Positions 12,743 to 12,822 of a stretch of 12,822 nucleotides of DNA are shown one piece after another. Made by a program: the position numbers and the translations under genes. Source of the DNA: JANLIQ01 sp964362925 (lineage in GTDB: Bacteria; Patescibacteriota; UBA1384; 2-12-FULL-50-11); assembly GCA_964362925.1 (NCBI GenBank), contig CAYIGA010000019.1, forward strand, positions 1 to 12,822, given 5' to 3'. Position 1 is the stretch's first letter, and each line of letters opens with the position of its first letter. The notes below the pieces were generated by a model. The model worked only from the letters and a program-made list of their open reading frames with translations, was not told the origin of the DNA and ran no database searches.

Positions 12743-12822
12743 ATGGCAAAGAAATTATATGTTGGGAATTTGTCGTACGACACAACCGAAGACAGCTTGA
12801 AAGAAGCTTTCTCTCAAGCCGG
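12743..12822 (+). CDS. RRM-type RNA-binding protein, 5' part only
   Basis: Only 26 complete codons are inside the window. They read MAKKLYVGNLSYDTTEDSLK and continue with EAFSQA, the beginning of an RNA recognition motif: KLYVGNLSYDT contains the RNP2 hexamer (LYVGNL) and TEDSLKEAFSQ is helix 1. Small single-RRM proteins with a glycine-rich tail are common in cyanobacteria and CPR bacteria, where some respond to cold or act in RNA handling. The start ATG is preceded by a weak GAAAG motif, twelve bases upstream. Its 3' part, RNP1 and tail cannot be seen. Confidence 0.9.
   Translation, partial: MAKKLYVGNLSYDTTEDSLKEAFSQA

Noticed and set aside
1..12822. CRISPR array, insertion sequence, prophage or alternative genetic code
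   Set aside because: No regularly spaced ~30-bp repeats, no transposase or phage protein and no in-frame stop readthrough were seen; genes end at all three standard stop codons.

Overview
The window looks like a piece of a small-genome bacterial chromosome, most probably a Patescibacteria/CPR lineage. That placement is an inference from gene style: a divergent class II LysRS with a motif 2 reading GPDFRNEG, a sigma factor with a short region 1.1, a lone RmuC, an RRM protein, compact spacing, and no search behind it. The standard genetic code is used, with TAA, TAG and TGA all serving as stops. Strong Shine-Dalgarno sites (before the small membrane protein and rpoD) sit beside genes with almost none (rmuC, dnaG, the response regulator), so translation initiation appears mixed.

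Layout. Positions 1-2144 (+) hold the 3' part of an unrecognised gene, a two-helix small membrane protein and rmuC. Positions 2145-2961 are an accessory-looking stretch: a heptanucleotide tandem repeat, one copy of a ~142-bp dispersed repeat, a small XRE-type regulator, a perfect 42-bp palindrome and a second heptanucleotide array. Then come lysS (2962-4533, +) and a secreted or membrane protein with coiled coil, three DGxxGTxDD repeats, one TM helix and an IPT/TIG-like domain (4696-5805, +), which has a clear sigma70-type promoter and a strong intrinsic terminator. On the minus strand dnaG (8821-7082) and rpoD (7003-5882) form a primase/sigma operon, converging on the surface-protein gene. 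Its probable promoter has a 15-bp inverted repeat between -35 and -10. A second, inverted copy of the dispersed repeat lies just upstream of that promoter and abuts the 5' end of a tRNA-Ser(GGA) gene on the plus strand.

Positions 9256-12565 (+) are a three-gene signalling cassette: a FIST-domain ligand sensor, a soluble two-PAS histidine kinase and a single-domain receiver, closely spaced behind one promoter-like sequence. The simplest reading is ligand sensing by FIST, modulation of the kinase, and phosphotransfer to a CheY-like protein without an output domain. The window ends in the first 26 codons of an RRM RNA-binding protein.

The best leads are the inverted repeat pair with one end fused to a tRNA gene, the perfect 42-bp palindrome before lysS, three intergenic arrays with different sequences but the same 7-nt period, the palindrome inside the dnaG-rpoD promoter, and the FIST/kinase/receiver cassette. 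I saw no CRISPR array, intact transposase, phage gene or toxin.
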